Source of the DNA: Hofstenia miamia
Lineage: Eukaryota; Xenacoelomorpha; Acoela
Assembly (NCBI GenBank): GCA_004352715.1
Contig: SCFE01000027.1
Coordinates: forward strand, 159,922-223,921
Direction: 5' to 3'
DNA: 64,000 nt
Shown one piece after another: positions 26,330-37,214 of the stretch. Every line of letters starts with the position of its first letter. Positions within the stretch are counted from its first letter, which is position 1. The notes under the pieces are model-generated. The model was given only the letters and a program-made list of their open reading frames with translations, had not been told where the DNA came from and ran no database searches. The position numbers were made by a program, and so were the translations under genes.

Positions 26330-26800
26330 TTCTACATTATTCTAGCACTGTTAATTCAATTACAATTGGTTATATAATCAAACCATCATGTAAAAAAGAA
26401 ATATAAATTTAATTATTATTATGAAATGCAAAGCATTATAATATGATATTAACTGATAACACATAACAAGGACTTCTATTGTGTCAATCATTCATCATGA
26501 AAAACAAAATATATGCTTTAACTACAAGAATATAGCCTGAAATAGTTAATTCAATTACTACAGTAGGTAGGATATATTTAAACACTATCTAAATTGATAC
26601 AAATTTAATAACTGTTATGAAATACAGTTGTACATTTGATTGCTCAGCCTTGTAACATGGTAATTAACCCATAACACATAATGAGGCTCTCTATTTATTG
26701 TGTCAATTAGTCATCATGAAAAACAAAATATATGATATTATTAACATATAAAGCATAGAATAATTAATTCAATTATAATGGTAGGTATTCCTTATGCTTA
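26330..26800. repeat. Tandem array of about 210-bp units in the right arm
   Basis: The motif TTAATTCAATTA recurs near 26350, 26552 and 26766. CATCATGAAAAACAAAATAT recurs at about 26492 and 26712. These define roughly two and a half diverged copies of a 205-215-bp unit. The left arm of the large inverted repeat lacks this array. Confidence 0.7.
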
Positions 26801-26849
26801 TATTTTAACCAAATCTTTAACCACCACCATATTTACATTTATTTTTTTA

Positions 26850-27165
26850 AACTGAAAATTGACTGAAACTAAATTATACACATTGATTTTCACTAAGCAT
26901 ATGTGTTTAAAATTTCTATCTTTTAACTAACAATCTACTGAAATACATTTATATGAACTGAATTCTAGTACATTAAGCATCTTGTTTAAATCAAATGGTT
27001 TAAGGTTTCTATTTTTATCTAGCAATTGACTGAAAGGAATTTATATGCATTGATTTTTGCTAAGTTGAGCATCTTGTTTGAGGCTGTGAATATTTTTCTT
27101 TTCTTAAGCTAACAACTGACTGAAACAAAATTATATGCAGTGATTTTTACTTTGTTGGGAAACTG
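26850..27165. repeat. Subterminal tandem repeats of the fold-back arm
   Basis: Four diverged units of about 80-95 bp. Each has (A)CTGA(A)A followed by TTATATGCAxTGATTTTxxCTAA and a TTTCT(A/T)TTTT stretch. Two inverted counterparts lie at about 14213-14390 in the left arm. Confidence 0.7.
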
Positions 27166-27199
27166 CTATTCTTATGATATTTATTATTATTATTTCATA

Positions 27200-28340
27200 C
27201 TTGTTTTACAAATTTCTTTGCAATTCCACCTATCAAATTCTTGTTAAGCAATGTTAGTTGCTTTTTATACTCCCTCTAAATTTCATGTAAAACACATTTT
27301 TGCACATTGCTGTGTCAATATTGCAGTTATCAACATGAGCTTTTGCAGACTTATAGAGCTCCACAAGCTGAAAATTTTAAGCTTTTTATAAACCTGAATA
27401 TGTCAAAATTGCGCTCTCTAGCGGAAAAATAATTTTTTGAAGTCATTGATGTTATTTTGAGAGAGCTCACGCAAAAAATTGGCAATGGAATTTGAAAATT
27501 ACAAGTTTTTTTAAAATTCCTAACATTAGAAGTTAATATAAATTTTTTAATTTGCTGAATTTTTAAATTGTTTATACCATTTATTTGAAAAAACCTTTTT
27601 TTAAAATATTTTTTCGTTTTTTCACACTGAATTTTGATCAGAATTGTTTGAAATGTCAAGAGAAAAATTTCACAAAGCTATAAATTTAAAAAAAATTTAA
27701 TTTGAAAACCCAGGTTGCCTTTAGATATTATACCTTAAATTTAGCAAGCTATAGCAACAAAAATTTAAAGGATATCACAGCTCCATTTGAATTTTTGAGT
27801 AGCAAATTTTACTAAAAAATCTAGATTCTCAAATTGTTTAGCTCTAAGATCAATATTAGCTGAGCTAGGCTGGCCAGAGCATGGCAAATTTTTCAGAAAA
27901 GATATTCTCTTTAGTAACTTTTGATATAATGAAGCTATGAATAAGATTTTTACACCAAAATACGCAGTTGTGAAAGGAGATTCTAATTTTTTTGGTTCTG
28001 TCCCAAATAGGAAAGTTTTAAAATTTCTATTAAAGAAAACTTCTTTCTAAAATTTAAAAATTCAAAAATTGAAAATTTTTGCTTTGAGATATTTGCAGTA
28101 ATACAAGAAATAACATTCAAAAACAATTTTCTCAAAATTCCCTGTCAATCTTCCATAATGAGAAATTTTTGCTTTTAGACATGAATATTATAGGATGTGT
28201 TGGTAATTTTTTAAGAATTAGTGATATTTCGGAAAAAAAATAATTAATAAATTGCATTTTGGTTTTAATTTCGTTAATCTTTAACATTTTGTTTAGTAAT
28301 ATTTCACTTCATATTAGGACACCCCTATAAACTTGCAAAG
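27200..28340. other. Noncoding stretch, no gene recognised
   Basis: Very AT-rich with many homopolymers. A 102-codon minus-strand open frame at 27351-27659 is K/F/I-rich and looks like low-complexity translation. Confidence 0.4.
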
Positions 28341-28705
28341 AATCAGTATTTTTTTAAATGTATATTGTAGATGATGAAAATGGATATTCTGGATAAACGT
28401 TGAATATTCATTTACATTTTACGCCATTTTATTGATACCTGTAATCCATTCTGCCAATTTCTTTGAGATTTTGCTGTGGTTTTTGAATATACTGGGATTT
28501 CTTGGTTTTTGTTAATATAAATTTCCAAGCATTGACTATTACTTCTCAGTAAATATTGATGTTTCTACATTGATTAAAGACTGGCAAATGTGTTTCTGGC
28601 ATTAAATTTCTAGATTTAGAAACCCTTTTACTGTCATTCAATGAATTAAATATGAAAACTCAAATTTGCAAGATTTCTTTTAAAACTACCTTTAACTACA
28701 CCTTA

Positions 28706-29500
28706 AAATGAAAATCCGATGTCATATTTAGATTCTACAGGTCTCAAATTATTTAAATATGTTAATCTTTAGTATTACAAGTCAATCTAGAGGTTGTATT
28801 TTGAAATTTTGTTGAATACATTCATATTTATCTGATTGTTTCTTAGCTCTAATCAATTTGATATTTTTCAATCACTTCCAAAGGCGATTTTTTGTTGAAA
28901 ATTGCTTATTATACCTAAATTTGATGTTTCTGAACTGATTTCTGCTATTAAATTTTTTCTTTAAGCTGTCATTCCAGCGTAAATTGATGAATTATATTCA
29001 ATTTTTTTCATATTTGGCGAAAATACCCTAACTTTTCAATTTTGATTTGGAAACCAGTCTTTGAGTATTGCTTAAAATAAAAAATCTGATGTCATATTTA
29101 GATTCTACAGGTCTCAAATTATATAAATATGTTAATCTTTACTATTACAAGTCAATCTAGAGGTTGTATTGTGAAATTTTGCTGAATACATTGGTATTTT
29201 TCTTAATGTCCCTTAGCTCTAATCAATTTGATATTTTTCAATCACTTCCAAAAGCGATTTTTTGTTGAAGTTGCTCATTCTACCTATTTTCAAACCTTCT
29301 GAATTTATTTCCACTGTTAGATTTCTTATTTGATTAATGCTTGGTTCACAATTTAATGAAATAATATGAATATTGATTGAAATTTGAAAAAACAGTAATT
29401 TTGTTTGATAGATTTATAAATTGCTATTTCAATATTGTCTTAATTGAAAAATGAATTCATATTTGGATAGTAGGGGCTTAAAATTAGATATAAATGTGTT
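28706..29500. repeat. Tandem array with about 370-bp period
   Basis: Two copies are close: TCATATTTAGATTCTACAGG at about 28722 and 29093, with matching sequence for about 230 bp, including TCACTTCCAAA(A/G)GCGATTTT. A third, much more diverged copy begins near 29440. Spacings are about 371 and 360 bp. It is probably a satellite or old tandem duplication, with no coding content. Confidence 0.75.
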
Positions 29501-29920
29501 AAGAGCGATTTTTATATTTTCGTTTATTTCCATTGTCAATGTATGGATGGAGGAAATGGTAGAGTTGAGAGCAGATGACCTGACAGTGAAAAAATCACTA
29601 CTTCAATATTGTTTCAGCAATTATTAGCACAGGTTAGTTAAGATGAAAGTTTGTTTGTTTCTTTGTCTGCTTACAAGTTACTGCCTGTTTGCTTTAAATA
29701 AAATATTAGTGTTTTTCACTTTTTTCCATATTCAAATATGCAAGTGCATTCAACCCAAAAGTTGAATATTTGAATATGCACGCTATGATATTTTGGGCTT
29801 CATTTATATTTTGAAGTAAATTATCAAAATCTAGTGTAAAAATATATAATATTTCTTAATCTCTTTTTTATAAATTTCATAAGATTACTTGGCATGGAAA
29901 GTTAAGATCACTCATATTTA

Positions 29921-30333
29921 GAAAAGAAATTAAAAATTGTTTTCTTCAAACTACTAAAGTGAGCAATTGTGAAATTGATGACACATTCAATACTTTGTGG
30001 GACTTTTTTCATAATACAAATAAGAAAGCAACTAGCATTGCCATTTTAGTTGTGACGCTAAAGAGATTGCAATACATCCTGCAGTTCAAAACTCAAATGA
30101 AACTATATAGTTTTTTCAATGCAATAAATCAAAATTTTCTCAATGTGAAAAAGGCTCAAAAGGCAGTGTGTCTTTTAAATTACATAGACCTCTTGATCAC
30201 CAAATCACACAATACACCAATGCCACCCTTCCAAGAGAGGGATAGTAAACGCATAGCTTTCAAAAGGAAAAAATACAGGAAGATAAAACCATCTGTCTAT
30301 AGTTTGGCCACTGTAAAGGAAGAAACTATCTAA
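29921..30333 (+). CDS. Unknown ORF in the right arm of the inverted repeat
   Basis: A frame open for about 137 codons, from a possible splice acceptor (TATTTAG at 29920) or from a GTG at 29959, to TAA. The product is hydrophilic and helix-prone, with a lysine/arginine-rich C-terminal part (KRIAFKRKKYRKIK) that could be a nuclear or nucleic-acid-binding tail. No family is recognised. A diverged copy lies in reverse orientation at 12545-12912, where the frame is broken while the DNA is clearly related. That points to a repeat-borne protein, possibly an exon of a transposon gene or a duplicated host exon. There is no ATG at a sensible start, so it is not a complete gene by itself. Confidence 0.35.
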
Positions 30334-31254
30334 AACCAAATCACAAGAACCCAACATGTCCATTAAAGCATCAAGTTATTGCAAGTAATTCTGAGAAGTG
30401 TCAAAAATGTATGTTCAGGCATCAGTTATTCCCATACTCAAGTACAATACTGGACTAACCAGTACTTGGTCAATACCCTGACATAGCTTCTGTTTGCTCA
30501 TGTTTTGATAGTATCCTGATATTATGGATGTATGTGGTTATGTAGATAACGTTTACAGTAGGGCCAGGTGGCATACCAAACAAAGAACTGAAAACGCGGG
30601 TTTATAAAACTAACCGAAACGGACTTTTGAAACTGGTCGGTTTTGTGATTTTCAAAGATGCAAATACATAGCTATATATTTTGAAATTACCATTTTTGTT
30701 TTTTCTGTTTCATTGGAAACAAATAATTACAAAAGAAACGGTAAATTTCACTAAAAAAATTAGTGTAGTGTAAAGGCATGACGTCCATCAAACAACAAAT
30801 ACTAACAACGCAATTCTATTTTCTTAGAAATAACAGAACTTAGAAAAAAACGTCAAACATCAAATACAAAAATTATTAATTAAATGTTTACAGAATTATT
30901 CGAATCTAAACAAATCAAAGTTATAATTGAAGACTTTATAACTTGTTTTCACAAACAGCGTCAGATACTACTAAGAACATCAAATGAAATTGTAAATTAC
31001 ACTAAGAATTATATGTGTTGTAGGAGGGCCTGAACCAAATCCTGTCCTCCACTTCTGCAAATAGCACTGCACCGTTCACAACTAATTATTTTCTTTTGAC
31101 ATAAAAAAGTATATACATAAAATTTAAATTAGTGCAAATGACATACCCTAATTACAATGACCGCATAAGATTCTTTAATCAAGTTCAAAAATGTGTTATC
31201 ATTTCGCAAAAAGCTCTAAAATTGCATTTATGTTGATATGGCAACAATTAGATA
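30334..31254. other. Noncoding stretch, no gene recognised
   Basis: AT-rich; CpG frequency returns to a normal level here, in contrast to the stretch upstream. No convincing ORF, RNA gene or repeat boundary is seen. Confidence 0.4.
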
Positions 31255-33407
31255 CAAGGTTGGGTTTCGGGTTGAACTTGGATTTGGGTTGACCTTGTGT
31301 GACCACTTACAAAATGTGGGTTAAAAGCACAAAACTTGGGTTTAAAAAAATTGTAATTAATTACAAAAACTACAGTAAAAAAATTGCTGGCCATTTATTC
31401 CACAAATCTTGTGGGCCTATCTTTTGCACAATCGACACTTTACAGCGTCATAATACTAATACTTCTCTTTGCAAATCTCACAGTCATAGCTAACTACTTC
31501 TACTTCAACAAAATCTTTCTCTGTATACGTCGACAAAAGCGAATGGCTACTGGTACTTCTGCCTGCTGCTCATCTTCACGTTGCTTTTTTCCAGTAACAA
31601 CTTCAAATTTGTTGGAATTCATGGTCAAGAAAAGTATCGAATCACAGGTTTTTTGCTCAACCTTGCTGATAAATCTGAAAAAAATACAGACTCCTTTGAA
31701 AAAGAACGTTCTACTGTTGCCTCCCCAAATTCTGTAATTTTCCCTGACCAGTACTGAATAAAGTTGGTGTTCATGTAGTCATCACTCTGCGATCTTCCAA
31801 CAAAGTTTCCAATTGATGATATGAAGTTGTTAACGTTCATCCATTCTAAGAAATGCATCTCTAAAATGAGCACACTATCAGATCTTTCATCTTCAGTTAA
31901 CTCCTTGCGTACTTGTGTTTGTTAATCGGTGGATTGAGCCTATTGAAACACAATATAGCATCGTCAAATCACTGTAAGTGCTAGAAATGTTTTGACACGC
32001 TCAGATGCAAGCACAGCAAGGTGTGCATAATCAGATTGGACATGATCTATTGACGACTATGAGTTCTATAACAATGAAAGCCCGTTCAATATTCATCCAA
32101 TCTGTTATAGTAATAGTAATATCAAATCCAAGTATTGATAGGTATTCATTCAGATCCACAAGGAATCAATCAATGAATTCCAGCGCGTTCGCACCATCTC
32201 AAAATTGATTTAGCATGCTCAACACCTGCAGCTTCTTGCAGCTGTTTCAGATGAGAAGTAGCCTCCAGTGATTTGCAAACTCCTAGTGCACTCTGGTTAT
32301 GTTTGCTTTGCCTGCCCACCACAGGTATCTGCTGTATAGTGTCCTTAAGAACAATCTGCATGCTGTGTGCAGCACATCACAGAATAAAAACTCCAACACC
32401 AAACTGTGTGTTGTCAATGAACTGCTATAACTCGTCGACATCATGTACTTCCTCAAACTCCTCAGCAAAAATTTTGCATTGCCATGGCATTGTCAGTCAC
32501 AAGACAAAACACAAACAATTGATTGTCTTGCAGAAATTGAATTTGTTGTTGAACCAGCTCTCTGATTTCCAAAGTTCTAATTCGCTGAGATTGAATAAAA
32601 GACCTTCCACTTTAAATGGAAATTTCAATTGATGCTGAAGATTCATCGTACCTCCGTTTAGTAAAAGATTCACATCTCTTTCTGCATATTTAGCCATCAG
32701 CGTTTTCTTAGTTTCAGTGGCAAGTTTCGTTGTCTGCATTGATAGTGATTTCCTGTTTAAGCCCTTTGGAACTAATGAGACAAACGCTTGACAGAAATAT
32801 TTGCCCTCTATAGCTCTAAAAAAACCAAGAAGTTTCAGTAAATGCCATTACAATGTTATTTTTCTGCTGCTCATCAACTTCAATTGGACAAATTTATTCA
32901 GAGTAGTCATTTGTGAGGTGATCTGTTGAATTCGAGAAACTTCATTTTGGTAAGAAGACTTCATGTGGGATACGTAGCTATTCTTTCCATAATTGGGTTG
33001 CTTGATGACTGTCTTACATAGTTTGCACAAATAATACAGAATGCCGTCGTTTTTCTTGCATTTCTCGTCAAAGAACTCGTTAAGCTGACTTCCTTTCAAC
33101 ATTTCATCGATGAAAGAAGCAACTAAAATGCTACACAGTGCATAACATCAGGGTGTGTTATTATAATTGCCTGACGTTACAACTGAAATTTAATGTGGCA
33201 TGAAAACAAAAATCCAATCAAATTTCACTAGAAACAGCTGCTACCTTGTGCAAATATTAAAACAACAGCACGATTACTACTAGCTGGATTTACCTTGGGT
33301 AAGCAAACACAAGCTTAGTAACCTTGCCCTTGGGTTTTGTGTGTTAACCCACGTTTTTGGCCCAAGCTGTGTTGGGCATACCCAATACAAAGTTTCGCCC
33401 AACTTTG
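31255..33407 (-). mobile_element. Decayed hAT-family DNA transposon
   Basis: Ends are CAAGGTTGGGTTTCGG and, on the other strand, CAAAGTTGGGCGAAA. TTAGATA is directly repeated outside them (31248-31254 and 33408-33414), seven bases of the 8-bp duplication typical of hAT. Subterminal GTGGGTTAA motifs also recur inverted. The 2.15-kb interior carries a broken minus-strand transposase with a BED-type zinc finger at its start. Many stops and frameshifts make it inactive. Confidence 0.8.
31625..33102 (-). pseudogene. hAT transposase with BED zinc finger, broken
   Basis: Reading from 33102 on the minus strand, the N-terminus opens MLKGSQLNEFFDEK. It contains YLCKLCK, followed about 24 residues later by H, which fits the C-x2-C...H part of a BED finger. 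Further pieces at 32497-32739, 32170-32390 and 31625-31873 continue in order but in different frames. The segment with CAAHSMQIVLKD and, later, a lysine/leucine-rich helix resembles the region in hAT transposases just before the catalytic core. I could not find the C-terminal dimerisation motif. hAT transposases normally exceed 600 residues; this one is in at least four pieces. Confidence 0.65.
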
Positions 33408-33701
33408 TTAGATATTTGAAATTTTTTTACCGAAAATTGCAAATTATTAATGAAATGCAATGCTTGAAACCCTTTAGCAATGAAAAACAGGCAAATTGTT
33501 AGAAAACAAGTTCATCATGCAGTTTACGGCTATCCTTGTTTTATAAATATTTCGATCCTATTTTGTGTGTTTTTTTTATGAATTTTAAAATACGTTTCAT
33601 TTTATAATAGAGTCGTAATAAGTAGTAATAAGTAGTATTTTGTTAGTTCATACTCCTCATAATTTTTTTCTGGACCCACCTCTGACATCATCATTGATGA
33701 T

Positions 33702-34048
33702 CTAGGTTAGGACCTGTATTGGGCACGGGTATACGGTCTTCAAACGTGGCCTGATTATTTCCAGTGAAGCACCCTATTGTGATAACTAAAACGTGCTGAT
33801 AAATCCAGTTGAACGGGACTTAATAATGCGTTTTTAGTTGCAAAATTAAACTTCTCACTGATTTCACTGAACAAAAGCACGTATTTGGTTTTTGTGTGAA
33901 CTCTATTGATATTTGTTATGACACTTTAAAGCAGGCATGTATACTACACTAGAATATTTTCTTGATACATTACGCTATTTATTTAAATAAAATTCAGCTC
34001 TAGGCTTAACGGGCTTAGGATACAAACACGGACACGGGCCCTAACCTA
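33702..34048. mobile_element. Candidate short TIR element (MITE)
   Basis: CTAGGTTAGGACCTGT at 33702-33717 faces ACACGGGCCCTAACCTAG at about 34031-34048, an inverted pair with few mismatches. It encloses about 350 bp without coding sequence. A target duplication could not be confirmed. Confidence 0.4.
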
Positions 34049-34057
34049 GCTGATCGT

Positions 34058-34185
34058 CATGCATACGCAAATCAGCTACTGTATCATTACGTTTGCAAAT
34101 GGCCTTATTCATTAACAAAATTTCAATCTAATTGCCAAAGTTTGCGTTTTGCACAAAGGTAATGAATTCTGTGCTTATTGAATTT
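34058..34185 (+). repeat. Dispersed repeat also present in the 58-kb palindrome
   Basis: CGCAAATCAGCTACTGTATCA, then AATTTCAxTCT, TTGCCAAA and GAATTCTGTG, appear in the same order at about 57945-58155 (and inverted at about 58325-58535). The inter-block distances are longer there. The element family is unknown. Confidence 0.65.
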
Positions 34186-34189
34186 GTAG

Positions 34190-35460
34190 TTTATTATACG
34201 GTTATATCAAGAAATTATTTACAAATATTTTTAGCCCTCTTATGGCCAATGCTCTAACTTTTTAAATGATGTAATTTGTTTGAAGTGAAAATTGATAATA
34301 CTATTAATGCGATCTAAAAAGTGTAGATAGGTGAAGTGCATTACTATTGAAGCCTCATTTAAAATCATTCCTACATTGGATACAGGTAGCCCATCAGCAT
34401 CATCACCCTTGACCCATTTGTCCATTATTCTATGACCCTGAACAGACCCATCGTTTCAAGTGACACCTACCTCATTATTATATTTCACTTTGGAAACTGC
34501 CATAACAAGGCAGAGAGACTATTGTCTCGAGGATGCATAGCATTGCGCTGTACAGTAATAATACGTCCGCAAACAAGAATCAAAATCGTAATGTTAGTAA
34601 TGATAATCATGGATCATAACTCATATGAAAGTGACCCGAGGACCCATAAGATCCACATTAACATTGCGATCCATTTGTTCAAAGAGTCAGTGACCCATGT
34701 CCAACCCTGATGGGATGTAACAGACATTTCTATTTACCGTATTTTTAGAAAAGATTCATTTAACCCAGATTATTGTAAAACTGCAGGAAATTGATACATG
34801 TGTAGGCATTTGTGTTCTATTGAGAGTTAGATTAAGATTCGCTTTAAAAATGGACGATGACAAAATCGAACTTTTAGGTCAATTAACGAATAATAAATTG
34901 TATCACATCATGTATTGAATATTGATGCATGAACATGAAATGTTGGTTAAAATGAAAGGATTTTATATATAATTTCAACAAGCTTTTGAAGATAACAAGT
35001 ATGTCTTTTGGAAATGAATTTATTCTTAATTTGTAAACGATTTACTATTTATATAGTAAGTAATATAAAATTATGCATTGGTTATTACCCATAGCATTTT
35101 CAAAACATTAAAGTTATTTTAGCAAAATAGATAAAACTGTCTACTGGAATACTTGGCAAAAAAATCGGAGTTTTTCGATGTCACTTAAAACACTAAAAGT
35201 AGCAAAGTTTTGAGTTTATGGAATAGAATAATATCTTTAATTTACATTTACACTTAATGTTAAAATCTTACTTTGAAACATTTTATTGAATAACAGCCAG
35301 CTCTACAGTGAGATCATACAACAACTAAAATCAGCATTTATGAGGTAAGCATTTCGGTTTTCTTCAAAATTTAATTTTTCCAGAGTTTATTCTTTGAAAC
35401 CAACCACTAAAATTGCGAAAACAATGAATCTAAGGAAATTTAAGTATCATTATACGAAAT
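34190..35460. other. Noncoding stretch, no gene recognised
   Basis: AT-rich with short shadows only. A 92-codon plus-strand frame at 34432-34710 shows no family features. Confidence 0.4.
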
Positions 35461-35467
35461 TAGTTAT

Positions 35468-35935
35468 GGGATCCGGATAGTGAATTGAATATACCGGATA
35501 CCGGATAATTCCGGATAAATTGACATCCGATACCGAATAATATATTGATCAATTATTATAGAAGAACAACCTCATTTCTCAATTGATACCGACCTCTTGT
35601 GTATGAAAATAATAAATTTTTGGCATCGCATCCATCAAGTGTCCGAAGTGAAGTGAATGAATTTTCAGCACAAATGGAAATGTATTGTCAAATCAACAAA
35701 ATAGACTACGTTATGATATGTCAAAATAACTTGTTTTTTTGCATAACAATTTGCGTATCATGGAAAATTCTCTTTTTAAATAAAGTTTTATCACCGAATT
35801 TAGCTATAATAGTGCACATATGTTATCCGGTAAAATCTGGTAAACAAATAAATTACATTTTACCGGCTATCGAATATCCGAATTCAGTTGTGTAAATGCC
35901 GACTTTACGGGATACCGGATTTTGGTGGATACCTA
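35468..35935. mobile_element. Candidate non-autonomous element rich in CCGGATA motifs
   Basis: The left edge has several (T)ACCGGATA/TCCGGATA units within 70 bp. The right edge has CCGGTAAA, ACCGGCTATCGAATATCCG and GGATACCGGATTTTGG. The clustering at both edges of a 470-bp segment suggests subterminal transposase-binding repeats. Exact ends and a target duplication are not resolved. Confidence 0.4.
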
Positions 35936-36160
35936 TACGAAACGTATCTGGAAACAATTTTTGTTTGAGTTAACAAAAGCAGCTGTATGACTATTCGTTC
36001 TATGCCAGCAATGTACCTAATAATTTTCCGTACAATGAACTGCCATACCACACAATTTTTGTCTTATAAAAGGCACTTGGAGGTTTAATAAAACAACAAT
36101 GAAACTTAAATTTATATATAAGTATTGTCAAACATTCAAAATTTATTTAACGACTTAGCA

Positions 36161-36860
36161 ATAGGGCATGTTGGAACACCACAAGAATGGGGAAAGTTGG
36201 AACACCTGTTTCAACATGCCAATCAACAACAATTTTGCTTTTTTAAAATTTTGTTGAAATGGTATCGCAAAAGAGTTCGACAAACGAAACGAGGAGCTCC
36301 ACTGGTCAATCTATAAAAAGCCACAATGGACACATTTTCTTGCAATCTTTTGTATGTTGCCCTTTAAGGGTATCTCAAAGCATATGTAAATTCGGCGACT
36401 GATGCATTTTGTCATTGCACCCGGGCCAAGCAATAACAATTTAAGATGTTCCTCAATTTCTATATTCTGCTTTGCCTAAAGCGTTCACTTTAAACAATAT
36501 TCAGTCATCGTATTCAAAACCTAAATGCAAACGATCTTTCACAGATTTTTCAAATTTGCCATCCACATCTAGAGCGAAAATACTTCCAAACGCTAATGCA
36601 AGCATCTGCATCGAATGTGGAGATACATGGGCTAATTCTAGATCAAGCTGGATATAATGTGTTTCATTCGATATATGGGCGCACAAAGTCTGTGACTGAA
36701 TAAGCCGTTGCTTTTTACGCATGTACAACGTTCAATTATTCAAGTAATTCTATTCACACATAAATATGAGAACTAATTTTAATATTTTACACCAACAAAC
36801 TTTTTTGATAATGAAATTGGTTTTTCGGGAAGTTTTAGATAGCGTTCCAACATGCCCTAT
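36161..36860. mobile_element. Non-autonomous DNA element with 17-bp TIR
   Basis: ATAGGGCATGTTGGAAC at 36161-36177 is exactly repeated inverted at 36844-36860. A second GTTGGAAC copy inside the left end (about 36193-36200) and further GTTCCAAC-type copies near the right suggest subterminal motifs. The 700-bp interior has no convincing gene. The superfamily is not known and the target duplication is unclear. Confidence 0.6.
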
Positions 36861-37214
36861 CCGACAGGGCCCTGGTTTGCAACTAAGCTACCATATTATA
36901 TTTTAAACTATTTAAAACATTTGCAGGAATGGCAATCTAACAATTTGTATTTATTAATTTGATAATATTGCGTGATCTCTTGATAATACATGTATAAGCT
37001 TTTTCCGAAATGCGTTCCAACTAGCCGCGCTCTTTCCTACTGCTTATAGTCAGGCGAATTAATACTCCTTTGCAAATCTAAGATTTTGTTTAATTCATCA
37101 AAACATTTTAAATTTACATGTTAACGCAAAAATTACTTTATTCAAAGATATCTTTAGATTTAAGTTTTTTTAGACATTCAGTATCACTTATCCCTTTTAG
37201 CTTATAGCATTGAA

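Larger units (their letters stand above)
14205..27180. mobile_element. Giant fold-back (long inverted repeat) element, with insertions
   Basis: The two halves are imperfect reverse complements. 14213 (TTTCCCAACAAAG) pairs with about 27165. The 14500-14765 stretch pairs with about 24880-25100, 21241 onward pairs with 24880 downward, and 22898-22925 pairs with about 23583-23607. The pairing continues to a loop of tens of bases near 23255. The gypsy element interrupts the left arm, and the right arm has about 1.5 kb extra, including a tandem array at 26.3-26.8 kb. The outer part has diverged tandem subunits of about 80-95 bp (26850-27160), a layout known from Foldback-type transposons. I see no transposase. 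It could alternatively be an ancient genomic inverted duplication. Confidence 0.65.

Noticed and set aside
27351-27659. 102-codon minus-strand frame
   Set aside because: Extremely K/F/I/N-rich translation of AT-rich DNA, no motif, no start or splice context.
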